NCBI RefSeq assembly: GCF_008711325.1
Contig: NZ_VXDB01000003.1
Coordinates: forward strand, 124,001 to 188,000
Length of the DNA stretch: 64,000 bases
Direction of reading: 5' to 3'
Source: Roseibium sediminis
GTDB lineage: Bacteria > Pseudomonadota > Alphaproteobacteria > Rhizobiales > Stappiaceae
The translations under genes were made by a program, and so were the position numbers. Below, piece after piece: positions 1-8,013 of this stretch; the stretch's first letter is position 1; every line of letters starts with the position of its first letter. The notes below the pieces were generated by a model. That model was not told where the DNA came from. It saw nothing but the letters and a program-made list of their open reading frames with translations, and did no database searches.

Positions 1-2
1 AA

Positions 3-770
3 GATCTGGTCGAGGCGCTCGAGAATGGAGAAATTCGTCCCTACTACCAGCCCCGCCACGATGCCCTAACGCGCAAGATGACCGGTATAGAGGTGCTCGC
101 ACGGTGGGAACATCCCAAGCTTGGCCTACTGGAACCGGGACAGTTTTTGACGCTTGCCCGCGGCTTGCAGCTAATGGAACGGCTCGAGAGAACGATTTTC
201 GAACAGGCCACGCGGGATTGTCGGCGATGGCTGGACCATCAACACACCGTCCCCGAGCTCTCCTTCAATCTGGGAAATCTTCAGTCAGAGAACCCGAAAT
301 GGCTCGAAGATGTCGGTCGGCTGCCCTCCCGGTTTGCGATCGAACTCTCTGACGAAGTCCTTTTCGAACGCGGTATCAGCGAAACCCTTGCAGCAATCAA
401 GAAGCTGCGGGAGCTTGGCGCAAACATTGTTCTGGATGGCTTCGGGGGTGCCCCCTGTTCGGTTTCCAACCTTTTGAACATCAAGCCGGACCGGGTGAAG
501 CTCGATCCGAAGCTCGTGCGGCAGATCGTCCATTCTGCTCAAAGCCGCCAGCGGGTCGCCTCTTTGATCGAGATAGGCAACTCCTTCTGCCCCAATGTCG
601 GAGCCGTTGGGGTCGAAACCCGCGAACACGCCGAAATTCTTTCGCAGGCCGGATGCCGGGATGTGCAGGGGTTCTTCATTGCAAGGCCCATGTGCGCCGA
701 TGACCTTGAAGCAACCTTCTGCCACCAACCGACGGCAGCTGTGATCAAGGTGAATTCCCCGCACGCCTGA
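3..770 (+). CDS. EAL-domain protein, 3' part, probably catalytically degenerate
   Basis: The gene begins before the window; 255 residues remain and they cover an EAL domain, the family that hydrolyses cyclic di-GMP. The frame is open from base 3 and reads into the family's YYQP substrate loop. The signature Glu survives as EVLARW. Other active-site segments have drifted: the usual DDFGTG metal loop reads DGFGGA, and the Glu before the GVET segment is replaced (VGVET). The QGFFIARPM tail and the Lys of the KLD segment remain. From family knowledge, loss of the second Asp of the DD pair usually abolishes hydrolysis, so a c-di-GMP-binding or purely regulatory role is likelier than phosphodiesterase activity. 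A GGDEF or sensory part may lie upstream, outside the window. A strong terminator follows. The family is certain; inactivity is inferred. Confidence 0.88.
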   Translation, partial: DLVEALENGEIRPYYQPRHDALTRKMTGIEVLARWEHPKLGLLEPGQFLTLARGLQLMERLERTIFEQATRDCRRWLDHQHTVPELSFNLGNLQSENPKWLEDVGRLPSRFAIELSDEVLFERGISETLAAIKKLRELGANIVLDGFGGAPCSVSNLLNIKPDRVKLDPKLVRQIVHSAQSRQRVASLIEIGNSFCPNVGAVGVETREHAEILSQAGCRDVQGFFIARPMCADDLEATFCHQPTAAVIKVNSPHA

Positions 771-808
771 CGGCCCTCGAGCCCTCCAGCTCTCCCGGCA
801 GATCTGCC

Positions 809-842
809 ACACCCTGCATCATCGACAATTGATGCAGGGTGT
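809..842 (+). terminator. Rho-independent terminator after the EAL gene
   Basis: A perfect 13-bp stem (809-821 with 830-842) encloses an 8-base loop and ends in a short T run. It lies about 40 bases after the stop codon of the EAL gene. Confidence 0.85.
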
Positions 843-952
843 TTTGCGTTTCCCGCCGTCCATTTCTCCCCGAATTCCCCGAAAACTGTTCACAAATCGG
901 TCATCGCGTTAACTATTTTTCCAATTTCTTCAAAAGAACCAATGCAAAAAAG

Positions 953-967
953 TTAACAAGACATTAA
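953..967. promoter_or_regulatory. CtrA-type box (TTAA-N7-TTAA)
   Basis: A perfect match to the full CtrA recognition motif: TTAA at 953-956, seven bases, TTAA at 964-967. It lies 69 bases upstream of the GTG start of the small gene at 1037, where a promoter is expected. The motif is well established for CtrA in Caulobacter and rhizobia. Binding here is inferred from sequence only. Confidence 0.55.
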
Positions 968-1036
968 GTTAGAGGGATAGAAGGAAACTTCCGGGACAGG
1001 TGCGCGGCAGACGGATCAACCCGGAAACAGGCGAAG

Positions 1037-1381
1037 GTGCAGTTCTTGCGCGTTGATCCGGTTTCCGCCCTTGGGCGGTCGACAGTCAGACGGAAACGCC
1101 GTTCAGTTGCAGAAACTGAGACGGAACGCTTTGCGCCAAGACAGCCGGAGCACTTGCCGGTTGCCACGCAGGCTCCCGAGCCGATTGAACGCGTTGACCT
1201 GAACGCCAGATACCGCCCCAACTCTGTTTTCCTTGCCCACCTGATCGCGACACGCGACCAGTTTCCGCAAACACGCTACCGCCGTCAGCGGGAGCCGGAA
1301 CATGGGGCAGACGTTTACCGGGCGACAGCCGCCCGGCCGCGCCAGCGCGAAGTTGGCCACGTGGTCTCTACCGAACTCTGA
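1037..1381 (+). CDS. Small conserved-looking alphaproteobacterial protein of unknown function
   Basis: A 114-residue basic protein, no signal peptide or membrane span. The central segment (around residues 60-95) carries RPNSVFLAHLIATRDQFPQTR followed by an Arg-rich stretch and an AYRA-like end. I associate this pattern with short uncharacterised proteins of rhizobia and relatives, but cannot name a family. The start is taken as GTG at 1037, because the frame has no ATG between its upstream stop (965) and this point. The ribosome-binding site is weak. A perfect CtrA-type box sits 69 bases upstream, which would make it a cell-cycle-regulated monocistronic gene. Function unknown. The chance that it is a true gene rests on the conserved-looking segment and the promoter position. 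Confidence 0.55.
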   Translation: MQFLRVDPVSALGRSTVRRKRRSVAETETERFAPRQPEHLPVATQAPEPIERVDLNARYRPNSVFLAHLIATRDQFPQTRYRRQREPEHGADVYRATAARPRQREVGHVVSTEL

Positions 1382-1448
1382 TCTTAAGAGTATTTCCAGG
1401 CGAAGTGGATACCGGTTCGCCGTCAGGAAATGCGCCAAATCAAATATT

Positions 1449-1490
1449 TAGAGCACGTCGAGTGATTCAGTGAATGCGAGACGTGCTCTA
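1449..1490. repeat. Palindromic intergenic element of Rhizobiales type
   Basis: An 11-bp perfect inverted repeat (1449-1459 with 1480-1490, outer arms TAGAGCACGTC/GACGTGCTCTA) surrounds a second small palindrome, ATTCA-G-TGAAT (1465-1475). The design resembles the short AGAGCATGATC...GATTCA...GATCATGCTCT elements scattered between genes in rhizobial genomes. It lies between the small gene ending at 1381 and the convergent multicopper oxidase gene, where it could also act as a bidirectional transcript end. Confidence 0.6.
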
Positions 1491-1559
1491 GCCATCCACA
1501 CAGGACCGCTGCACTACCGGTGTTGCAAAATTGTGCGCGTCGCACTGGCAGCCCGCACT

Positions 1560-2945
1560 TCACGCCTCAATGCGCACAAAGCCGGTCAGTCCGGTTTTCT
1601 GATGCTCGATCACATGGCAATGAACCGCCCAGTCTCCCGGATTGTCGGCAACCAGCGCCACTTCCATCGTCTCTTCCGAAAGCAGAAGCGCTGTATCAGT
1701 GAAGAGCGGCGCCACACTCCGCTTGTTGGACGAAAGCAGCTGAAACGTGACCCCGTGAAGATGGATCGGATGATCATTCGGCGTTTCGTTGCGCAGGCGA
1801 AGCACATAGGTCTTGCCCTGCTTCATGATGGCGAGTGGCTCGAGAGGACCCGGAACATCGCCCTGCCAGGCAATGCGGTTGATGGACCAGAATGTATATC
1901 CAAGCGATCCGCAAATGCTGGCCTGTGGCGCGTTTCCTTCCGGTGACCAACCAAACACAAAATCCAGAACCTCCGCATTTTGAAGATCAGGCTGTGCAAC
2001 GGGATTGGCGGCGAGCGGCTTCAGATCTTTGATCCGGCGTCCCAGACTGTGCCCACTCGAACGCAGGCGCGCAAGAACGCGGTCGCCGTTGGGACGCCGG
2101 AGAACCACTTGCACTTGACGCCCCTCGTCTTCCGGCATCAGGACAGCATAATCCACCCGCTGCCCCGGTGACAGGATGACGTCACCAGGGGGCATCAATT
2201 CCGGTACCGGATTGGAATCGATGGCGATGAGACGCCCATCAGCCCCCTCCAGCCCGAAACTGCCAACCCTTGTCACATCGCTCACCACGAGACGCAGACG
2301 CACCAGCCCGCCCGATGGCAGGTCATGGACGGGATTTTCCTGCCAGTTGACCGTTGAAACCGTTCCGATGGTTCCCCCGCGTGCCGCGTTTCGAGGCTTG
2401 AAGAACTCGATGAACTGCCCGTCGCCTCCCAACCGGAAGTCCCGAATATTGAGCGGCAGATCGGCATCAAAGCCCGGATCGGTTTCCTCCTCGACGATCA
2501 AGGCGCCGGTGAGACCGCGGGAAATCTGTTCCAGTGTATTGCAGTGGGGGTGATACCAGAAGGTTCCCGCGTCTGGAGGCGTGAACCGGTAACGGAATGT
2601 CTCTCCCGGCTCGATCGGATTTTGCGTCAGATACGGCACCCCATCCATCGCATTGGCGATGCGCAACCCGTGCCAGTGAACGACCGTGGCTTCATCCAGC
2701 ATGTTCACGACATCGATGGTCGCCTCGCGGCCTTGCTTCAAACGAAGCACCGGAGGCGGGCCGTCCGGAGAAAAACTCATCATGCCGACCGTCGGCTTGC
2801 CGGGCATAATTTCGTGGTCAAGTCGGGAGACGGTCAGAACGTGATCGGCGGAATTGGCGCGGGCCGCAGCCCCAAAGCCACCGGCAAAGGCTGCAGCTGT
2901 TCCAAGGCCGCCAAGCAGAACCTCGCGGCGAGACAAGTCAATCAT
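1560..2945 (-). CDS. Multicopper oxidase (laccase-like), Tat-exported
   Basis: A 461-residue periplasmic copper oxidase that couples one-electron oxidation of a substrate (metal ion or phenol) to reduction of O2 to water. The N-terminus has a twin-arginine signal (SRREVLLGG, residues 5-13, then an Ala/Gly-rich stretch to about 30). All four copper-ligand motifs are present: HWHG (90-93), WYHPH (130-134), HPIHLHG (392-398) and HCHVIEH (442-448). The residue at the type-1 copper axial position is Leu (HQKTGL), as in higher-potential laccases, rather than the Met of CueO. The Met-rich insert of CueO-type copper oxidases is absent, so a specific role in copper detoxification is not indicated. It appears monocistronic, with start ATG and a GGGA-containing ribosome-binding site. 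The substrate cannot be told from sequence. Confidence 0.93.
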   Translation of the reverse strand: MIDLSRREVLLGGLGTAAAFAGGFGAAARANSADHVLTVSRLDHEIMPGKPTVGMMSFSPDGPPPVLRLKQGREATIDVVNMLDEATVVHWHGLRIANAMDGVPYLTQNPIEPGETFRYRFTPPDAGTFWYHPHCNTLEQISRGLTGALIVEEETDPGFDADLPLNIRDFRLGGDGQFIEFFKPRNAARGGTIGTVSTVNWQENPVHDLPSGGLVRLRLVVSDVTRVGSFGLEGADGRLIAIDSNPVPELMPPGDVILSPGQRVDYAVLMPEDEGRQVQVVLRRPNGDRVLARLRSSGHSLGRRIKDLKPLAANPVAQPDLQNAEVLDFVFGWSPEGNAPQASICGSLGYTFWSINRIAWQGDVPGPLEPLAIMKQGKTYVLRLRNETPNDHPIHLHGVTFQLLSSNKRSVAPLFTDTALLLSEETMEVALVADNPGDWAVHCHVIEHQKTGLTGFVRIEA

Positions 2946-3022
2946 TGCATATCCCTATGCTGGATGCGCGCCCATGTGGACCCAACACCCATTTACCGCA
3001 CCATGCAATACGCAGTTTTCCG

Positions 3023-3051
3023 AAAGGCGCCTCCTTGCCGCAGGCGCCTTT
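3023..3051 (-). terminator. Hairpin terminator after the gamma-glutamyltransferase gene
   Basis: A perfect 10-bp inverted repeat (3023-3032 with 3042-3051) with a 9-base loop, placed 10 bases after the stop codon of the minus-strand gene. The arm itself ends in TTT on the minus strand, but the T run is short. Confidence 0.55.
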
Positions 3052-3061
3052 GGAAGGTTCC

Positions 3062-4681
3062 TCAATACCCGGCGGCGTGTCCATCCTTGCGCGGATCGGA
3101 CCCGGCGGTCAGCACACCGTTTTTACGGTCGATCATGATGGCCTGACTGCCACCAATTGCAGCGGCGACCGGACGGACGACATGCCCACGGGCCTCCAGC
3201 CCCTTAACCGTTTTTGTGGGGACCGTGCTTTCGGCTTCTAGCGCATGATCGCTCATGTTGAAGAACATCCGCGGGAAGTCGATCGCCTCCTGAACATTGA
3301 GACCGTAGTCGATGATGTTGGTGAGCAGATGCGCATGCCCACACGCCTGATAATGCCCGCCCATCACGCCGAAAGACAACCAGGGCTGCCCACCCTTCAG
3401 CCCCATGGCGGGAATGATCGTGTGCATCGGGCGCTTGCCGCCTGCAATGGAACTTGCAAGTCCCGGTTTTGCGCTGAAAACCGCACCGCGATTATGCAGA
3501 AGGACACCGGATTTCGGGGCCACTATGCCACTTCCAAACTCGTTGAAGATCGAGTTGATGAAGGATACGGCAAGCCCGTCCTTGTCGACGACAGACAGAT
3601 AGACCGTATCCGTTTGCGGCGGCAGACTGTCTCCCGGTATAGACGCCATTCGGCTGTCGCGGGAGATCAACCCGGCAAGATGCCCGATATACTCCTCGTC
3701 GATCAGCTTGGTATGGCAGATATCCATGAAGCCGGGATCTGTGACGAAACGGTCTCGCACTGCATAGGCAATGCGCGCAGCTTCCATTTCCAGATGGAAA
3801 CGTTCAGCCCCGGCCGGATCCAGTTTCTCGATCTCAAACCGCTCCAGAATGCCGAGAATCACGAGCGCAATGATACCCTGGCCGTTGGGCGGAAGCTCGG
3901 CAATCGTGTGTCCCTTGTAGTCCCGCATGACGGGAGCAACCGTGGTGGTATGGCAGGCGGCCAGATCTTCCATGGTCATGAAGCCGCCAAGATCACGCAA
4001 CGTGTCCACGATATCCTGAGCAACGGGACCGGAGTAGAAAGCATCGGCGCCGTTGGAGGCAATGGCAGTTAGGGTGTCGGCCAATTGCGGATACTTGAGA
4101 ACACTGCCGACAGCAGGTGCCTTGCCATCCCGAAGATAAGCCGCCTTGGCAGCGGCATTGCGGGACAGCTTGTCCACGTTCCGCTGCCAGTCAAACTCGA
4201 CACGCGATGCAACGGGAAACCCGTCGCGCGCATAGGAGATCGCCCGCTTGAACAGATCCTTGAAGGAGCGGGTCCCGTGCGCCTTGAGCAGCGTTTCCCA
4301 GGCACGAATCGCGCCCGGTACCGTCACCGAATGGGCAGAGAGGGGATCCAGCTCGGTCACTCCGGCATTTTGCAGCGCCTCTGGGGACACCGCCTTCGGA
4401 GCTGCGCCCGACCCGTTGAACCCTGCCATTCGGCCATCCGGTTCCATGACGATTGCAAAGCAGTCGCCCCCAATTCCGGTCATATGCGGTTCGACCACGG
4501 CCTGAACTGCAGCCGCTGCAATCGCGGCGTCAACGGCATTGCCGCCACCTTGCAGCACTTCCAGCGCTGCACTGGTGGCAAGCGGATGCGAAGTGGCCAC
4601 GGCCGCATGCCGCGCATGGACCGGAGATCGGCCCGGTGTCTGAAAATTCCGTTTCAAGAAAGAGCCCTCACCTGTTCCCAT
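3062..4681 (-). CDS. Gamma-glutamyltransferase family protein (Ntn hydrolase)
   Basis: 539 residues, full length for the family that cleaves or transfers the gamma-glutamyl group of glutathione and related amides. The precursor cuts itself at a Thr that becomes the catalytic nucleophile; here this is the Thr of TVYLSVVDKDG (about residue 359), matching the TTHYSVVDKDG site of E. coli Ggt. The N-terminal half carries GGGNAVDAAIAAA and the glycine-rich GIGGD turn typical of the family. No signal peptide is seen, so it is probably a cytoplasmic relative (YwrD-like) rather than the periplasmic Ggt. I chose ATG at 4681 because a GGTGG stretch lies 8-9 bases upstream; a GTG at 4693 is possible. It is transcribed away from the GlcG-like gene at 4804. 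Confidence 0.9.
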   Translation of the reverse strand: MGTGEGSFLKRNFQTPGRSPVHARHAAVATSHPLATSAALEVLQGGGNAVDAAIAAAAVQAVVEPHMTGIGGDCFAIVMEPDGRMAGFNGSGAAPKAVSPEALQNAGVTELDPLSAHSVTVPGAIRAWETLLKAHGTRSFKDLFKRAISYARDGFPVASRVEFDWQRNVDKLSRNAAAKAAYLRDGKAPAVGSVLKYPQLADTLTAIASNGADAFYSGPVAQDIVDTLRDLGGFMTMEDLAACHTTTVAPVMRDYKGHTIAELPPNGQGIIALVILGILERFEIEKLDPAGAERFHLEMEAARIAYAVRDRFVTDPGFMDICHTKLIDEEYIGHLAGLISRDSRMASIPGDSLPPQTDTVYLSVVDKDGLAVSFINSIFNEFGSGIVAPKSGVLLHNRGAVFSAKPGLASSIAGGKRPMHTIIPAMGLKGGQPWLSFGVMGGHYQACGHAHLLTNIIDYGLNVQEAIDFPRMFFNMSDHALEAESTVPTKTVKGLEARGHVVRPVAAAIGGSQAIMIDRKNGVLTAGSDPRKDGHAAGY

Positions 4682-4803
4682 ACTGCTCGCCACCCGGTCT
4701 ATTTTTTCCCGGAGGTAGAAGAATTTGGGACTTCTTGTCCTGTGGTTGTTTTCTGGCAGTTCTGATAGCCATAACGTGATTTGAAACCTGACCCTAGCGG
4801 AGA

Positions 4804-5244
4804 ATGCGGTCGATGCGCAAACTTACTCTTTCAACAGCCCAGAACATCATTTCTGCCGCCCTGAAAAAGGCTGAAGAACTACAGCTCAAACCTTTGACAA
4901 TTGCAGTTCTGGATGATGGTGGCCATCTGGTTGCGCTTGTTCGCCAGGACGGCTCCTCCATTCTGCGCCCGCAAATCGCGACTGGAAAGGCCATGGGCGC
5001 TCTGGCTGTGGGAACAGGAACCCGTTGGCTTCAGGCAAACGCTGAAACCCGCCCCCATTTCGTCCAGGCGCTTAATGGAGCCTCTGGTGGCGCTATCATT
5101 CCTGTTCCCGGAGGCGTGCTGGTAAAGTCGACGGACGGGGATGTTCTGGGCGCAGTGGGCATTACGGGCGACACGTCCGACAATGACGAAGCGGCGGCGG
5201 TTGCAGGTATCGAGGCTGTTGACCTCGTTGCCGATTGCGGCTGA
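4804..5244 (+). CDS. GlcG/HbpS-like haem-binding domain protein (DUF336)
   Basis: A 146-residue single-domain protein of the GlcG/HbpS family, proteins often found next to glycolate or degradation genes and in one case (HbpS) shown to bind haem. The family hallmarks are a VLDDGGHLVALVRQDG strand-turn (about residues 34-50), the Gly-rich GGAIIPVPGGVLV segment and the VGITGDTSDNDE loop near the C-terminus. There is no signal peptide. The ribosome-binding site is GCGGAG just before the ATG; a second in-frame ATG lies four codons on. It is divergent from the gamma-glutamyltransferase gene. Biochemical function is not defined for most members. Confidence 0.85.
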   Translation: MRSMRKLTLSTAQNIISAALKKAEELQLKPLTIAVLDDGGHLVALVRQDGSSILRPQIATGKAMGALAVGTGTRWLQANAETRPHFVQALNGASGGAIIPVPGGVLVKSTDGDVLGAVGITGDTSDNDEAAAVAGIEAVDLVADCG

Positions 5245-5256
5245 GCTCCCAAAGCA

Positions 5257-5769
5257 TCAGGTCGCGATGCGATAAAGGTTGAGCAGCTGGTCACCGGACG
5301 ATGTCTGTCCGATCAGCTGCCACACAAGGCGCACAAACAAGCCGTCATCGCGGGCGTTGGCTGCATGAAGGGCATCAAACCCCAAGTCCCTGGCTTTCTG
5401 GCGTGCTCCTTCAACAAGCAGCCCGCCGACACCCCGTCGACGACATGGAGGAGCCACCAGAAGGGCTGTCAGCCAGGCACCGGGAAACAGATCGCTGCCC
5501 GGCGAAACAGCCCTGAGACTGACCGTTCCGATCAGATCTCCATTCGGGGTTTCCATAAACAGGCATCGCGGCAAGGCGAAAGTGGTGTCGAGACAGGCCG
5601 ACAAATCGCGAGCGGCCGATCCGCGGCCCATTGGTCCATACCAGTGCGGCCACTGCTCCTGATAGAGGCCGACAAGATCAGCCAATCGGTGAGGATTATC
5701 TTCTAGACAGGAAATTGCCGGAACGCCCGTGCGTCTTCCGTCACCGTCCAACACACCAGGTTCTGCCAT
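5257..5769 (-). CDS. GNAT-family N-acetyltransferase
   Basis: 170 residues with a GNAT fold. The acetyl-CoA-binding motif A is readable as LTALLVAPPCRRRGVGGLLVEGA (the R-R-x-G-x-G/A pyrophosphate loop), preceded by the GTVSLRAV strand. The substrate is unknown. It lies 15 bases after phaR on the same strand and is probably co-transcribed with it, an association also seen in related genomes but without known meaning. A GTG lies one codon upstream of the ATG chosen. It converges on the GlcG-like gene with only 12 bases between the stop codons. Confidence 0.8.
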   Translation of the reverse strand: MAEPGVLDGDGRRTGVPAISCLEDNPHRLADLVGLYQEQWPHWYGPMGRGSAARDLSACLDTTFALPRCLFMETPNGDLIGTVSLRAVSPGSDLFPGAWLTALLVAPPCRRRGVGGLLVEGARQKARDLGFDALHAANARDDGLFVRLVWQLIGQTSSGDQLLNLYRIAT

Positions 5770-5784
5770 CACAACAGGCCCAGG

Positions 5785-6366
5785 TCAGGACTTGTTGCCA
5801 AGCGCCTCGATCTTTGCCTGCATTTCGCTGAGCTGGCGCTTCATCTCGTCAAGGTCGGATGACGAAGACTTGCCATCTGTATCCGACGACGAGGATGTGC
5901 CAAGGCCGCTTTCGCCGGTCGGGAACGGCATGAACATCTTCATGGCCCGCTCAAACATTTCCGTATTACGCTTGACCTGATCCTCAATCGCCTCGAAAGC
6001 CGTTGCACCAAAGGCTTCGCTCATCTGGGACCGCAGCTTTTCCTGCTCCTTGGTCAGCGAGGTCATCGAGTATTCCAGGAAGCTGGGCACCACGCCTTGC
6101 ATGCTGTCGCCATAGAAGCGGATCAGCTGTCGCAGGAATGTGACCGGCAGCAGGTTCTGGCCCTTGCCCTCCTGCTCGAAAATGATTTGCGTCAGAACCG
6201 ACCGGGTAATCTCCTCGCCGCTTTTCGCGTCAAAGACAACGAAGTCTTCCTCACCCTTCACCATCACCGCCAAGTCTTCCAGCGTCACATAGGTGCTGGT
6301 GCCCGTGTTGTAGAGTCGGCGGTTCGCATATTTCTTGATGATTGTTGGCTCGTTGGTCTTTGCCAT
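5785..6366 (-). CDS. phaR: Polyhydroxyalkanoate synthesis repressor PhaR
   Basis: A 193-residue DNA- and PHB-binding repressor that senses free polyhydroxybutyrate and controls phasin and PHA genes. The N-terminal PHB/PHA accumulation regulator DNA-binding domain is recognised from TIIKKYANRRLYNTGTSTYV (residues 8-27) and the ITRSVLTQIIFEQE block; a second conserved block covers LLPVTFLRQLIRFYGDSMQG. The C-terminus is a Ser/Asp-rich tail ending in a short coiled coil (MKRQLSEMQAKIEALG). The start at 6366 (MAKTNEPT) matches the family; the frame stays open 26 codons upstream, but those residues look non-coding. It is divergent from phaA across a 302-base promoter region. Confidence 0.93.
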   Translation of the reverse strand: MAKTNEPTIIKKYANRRLYNTGTSTYVTLEDLAVMVKGEEDFVVFDAKSGEEITRSVLTQIIFEQEGKGQNLLPVTFLRQLIRFYGDSMQGVVPSFLEYSMTSLTKEQEKLRSQMSEAFGATAFEAIEDQVKRNTEMFERAMKMFMPFPTGESGLGTSSSSDTDGKSSSSDLDEMKRQLSEMQAKIEALGNKS

Positions 6367-6668
6367 TCTGGTTTCCGCATCAATGAGGCCTTTGCGGCCA
6401 TTCGCCAATGGCGACCCAGAACCATGCTGCGCCGCCCCCTCCATCTTTCAGACTAAGCCAATAGCATGAGACGTGACCAGTCTTTTTATGCATTAAGACC
6501 AAAGGGGAATGCTGCAAGTGCGAAAAGTGCCAAATTCACGTCGCTATAGCGGTTGACACTCCGGCTGGGTCAGTTTCTAGTCGCTGGCAGGGACCGGCCT
6601 TGGACATAAGCTTCCATCTGCATTTTTAGCAAGCGGCCGGTCATGAGGAAAAACGCCGGAGATATTGT
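6367..6668. other. phaR/phaA divergent intergenic region
   Basis: 302 bases without a gene, serving as the promoter region for phaR (minus) and phaA (plus). It contains a sigma-70-like promoter for phaA (see 6553-6581). Around 6509-6531 there is a cluster of TGC trimers (TGCTGC, AGTGC, AGTGCC) that could be a PhaR operator, since PhaR sites in Paracoccus are TGC/GCA-rich. That assignment is speculative. Confidence 0.5.
6553..6581 (+). promoter_or_regulatory. Candidate sigma-70 promoter of phaA
   Basis: A perfect TTGACA -35 box at 6553-6558, a 17-base spacer, and TCTAGT (4 of 6 matches to the -10 consensus) at 6576-6581, about 88 bases before the phaA start codon. Confidence 0.5.
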
Positions 6669-7850
6669 ATGAGCGCTTCCAACGATGTTGTAATTGTCAG
6701 TGCCACCCGCACGCCGGTTGGCTCCTTCAACGGGTCTTTTGCCAATGTTCCGGCTCACGAGCTTGGCGCTCACGTCATCAAGGCCGCTCTTGCACAGGCA
6801 AATGTTGATCCGGCCGACGTGAACGAAGTGGTCTTCGGTCAGGTTCTCACCGCAGGTCAGGGCCAGAACCCGGCCCGTCAGGCAGCCATCGCTGCCGGCA
6901 TCCCCAGCGCCGCTTCAGCTTGGACGCTCAACCAAGTTTGCGGCTCCGGTCTTCGCACCGTTGCCATTGCAGCGCAACAGATCCAGACCGGCGATGCAAC
7001 CATCATGATCGCAGGCGGTCAGGAAAACATGTCCCTGTCGCCGCACTGCGCCCCGATGCGCGCTGGTTACAAGATGGGCGACTACCAGATGATCGACACC
7101 ATGATCAAGGATGGTCTCTGGGATGCGTTCAACGGCTATCACATGGGCCAGACCGCCGAGAATGTTGCCGAGAAGTGGCAGATCACCCGCGAACAGCAGG
7201 ACGAGTTTGCGGTTGCTTCCCAGAACAAGGCGGAAGCTGCCCAGAAGGCCGGCAAGTTCAAGGACGAGATCACGCCGTTTACGATCAAGACCCGCAAGGG
7301 TGACATCGTTGTGGCGGACGACGAGTACATTCGCCATGGCGCGACCATCGACAGCGTCGCAAAGCTGCGCCCGGCTTTCACGAAAGACGGTTCTGTGACC
7401 GCTGCAAACGCATCCGGCATCAATGACGGCGCAGCCGCCCTCGTCGTGATGAGCGCTGCGGAAGCCGAAAAGCGTGGACTGAAGCCGCTTGCGCGCATCG
7501 CCTCCTGGGCAACGGCTGGCGTTGACCCGGCAATCATGGGCTCCGGCCCGATCCCGGCCTCCCAGAAGGCTCTGGAAAAGGCTGGCTGGAAGGCGGAAGA
7601 GCTGGACCTGGTTGAAGCCAACGAAGCCTTTGCTGCTCAGGCCTGTGCCGTCAACAAGGACATGGGTTGGGACCTCGACAAGGTGAACGTCAATGGCGGT
7701 GCCATTGCCATCGGTCACCCGATCGGAGCCTCCGGCGCCCGCATCCTCTGCACCTTGCTGCATGAAATGCAGCGCCGTGACGCCAAGAAGGGCCTGGCCA
7801 CCCTGTGCATCGGCGGCGGCATGGGCGTTGCCATGTGCCTGGAGCGCTAA
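6669..7850 (+). CDS. phaA: Acetyl-CoA acetyltransferase (beta-ketothiolase) PhaA
   Basis: 393 residues, the standard length of biosynthetic thiolases. It condenses two acetyl-CoA to acetoacetyl-CoA, the first step of PHB synthesis. The catalytic triad is in place: nucleophilic Cys91 (NQVCGSGL), His350 (GHPIGASG) and Cys380 (CIGGGMG). The NEAFAAQ signature is also present. A GAGGA ribosome-binding site precedes the ATG. phaB follows after 163 bases containing a strong stem-loop, and phaR is divergent upstream. No PHA synthase (phaC) gene lies in this window, so the polymerase must be encoded elsewhere, as is common in rhizobia. Confidence 0.96.
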   Translation: MSASNDVVIVSATRTPVGSFNGSFANVPAHELGAHVIKAALAQANVDPADVNEVVFGQVLTAGQGQNPARQAAIAAGIPSAASAWTLNQVCGSGLRTVAIAAQQIQTGDATIMIAGGQENMSLSPHCAPMRAGYKMGDYQMIDTMIKDGLWDAFNGYHMGQTAENVAEKWQITREQQDEFAVASQNKAEAAQKAGKFKDEITPFTIKTRKGDIVVADDEYIRHGATIDSVAKLRPAFTKDGSVTAANASGINDGAAALVVMSAAEAEKRGLKPLARIASWATAGVDPAIMGSGPIPASQKALEKAGWKAEELDLVEANEAFAAQACAVNKDMGWDLDKVNVNGGAIAIGHPIGASGARILCTLLHEMQRRDAKKGLATLCIGGGMGVAMCLER

Positions 7851-7859
7851 GATCGGTAC

Positions 7860-7894
7860 GAGCGTCCTTCGCCTAAAGGAGAAGGCGGACGCTC
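7860..7894 (+). other. Stem-loop between phaA and phaB
   Basis: An 8-bp perfect stem (7860-7867 with 7887-7894) starts 9 bases after the phaA stop codon, with further partial pairing inside (GCCT/AGGC-type). There is no T run after it, so it is more likely an mRNA-stability or partial-termination element than a full terminator. Confidence 0.45.
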
Positions 7895-8013
7895 ACTCCG
7901 TTTGATCTTGGTCATGGCGAGCACTTGTCAGCTTCGCCATGACTTTCAGGACATTCTTATTGGTACTTTAAACAGCAAGTCTGCCGCAGAATTGTATAAC
8001 GTGGAGGGAATAC

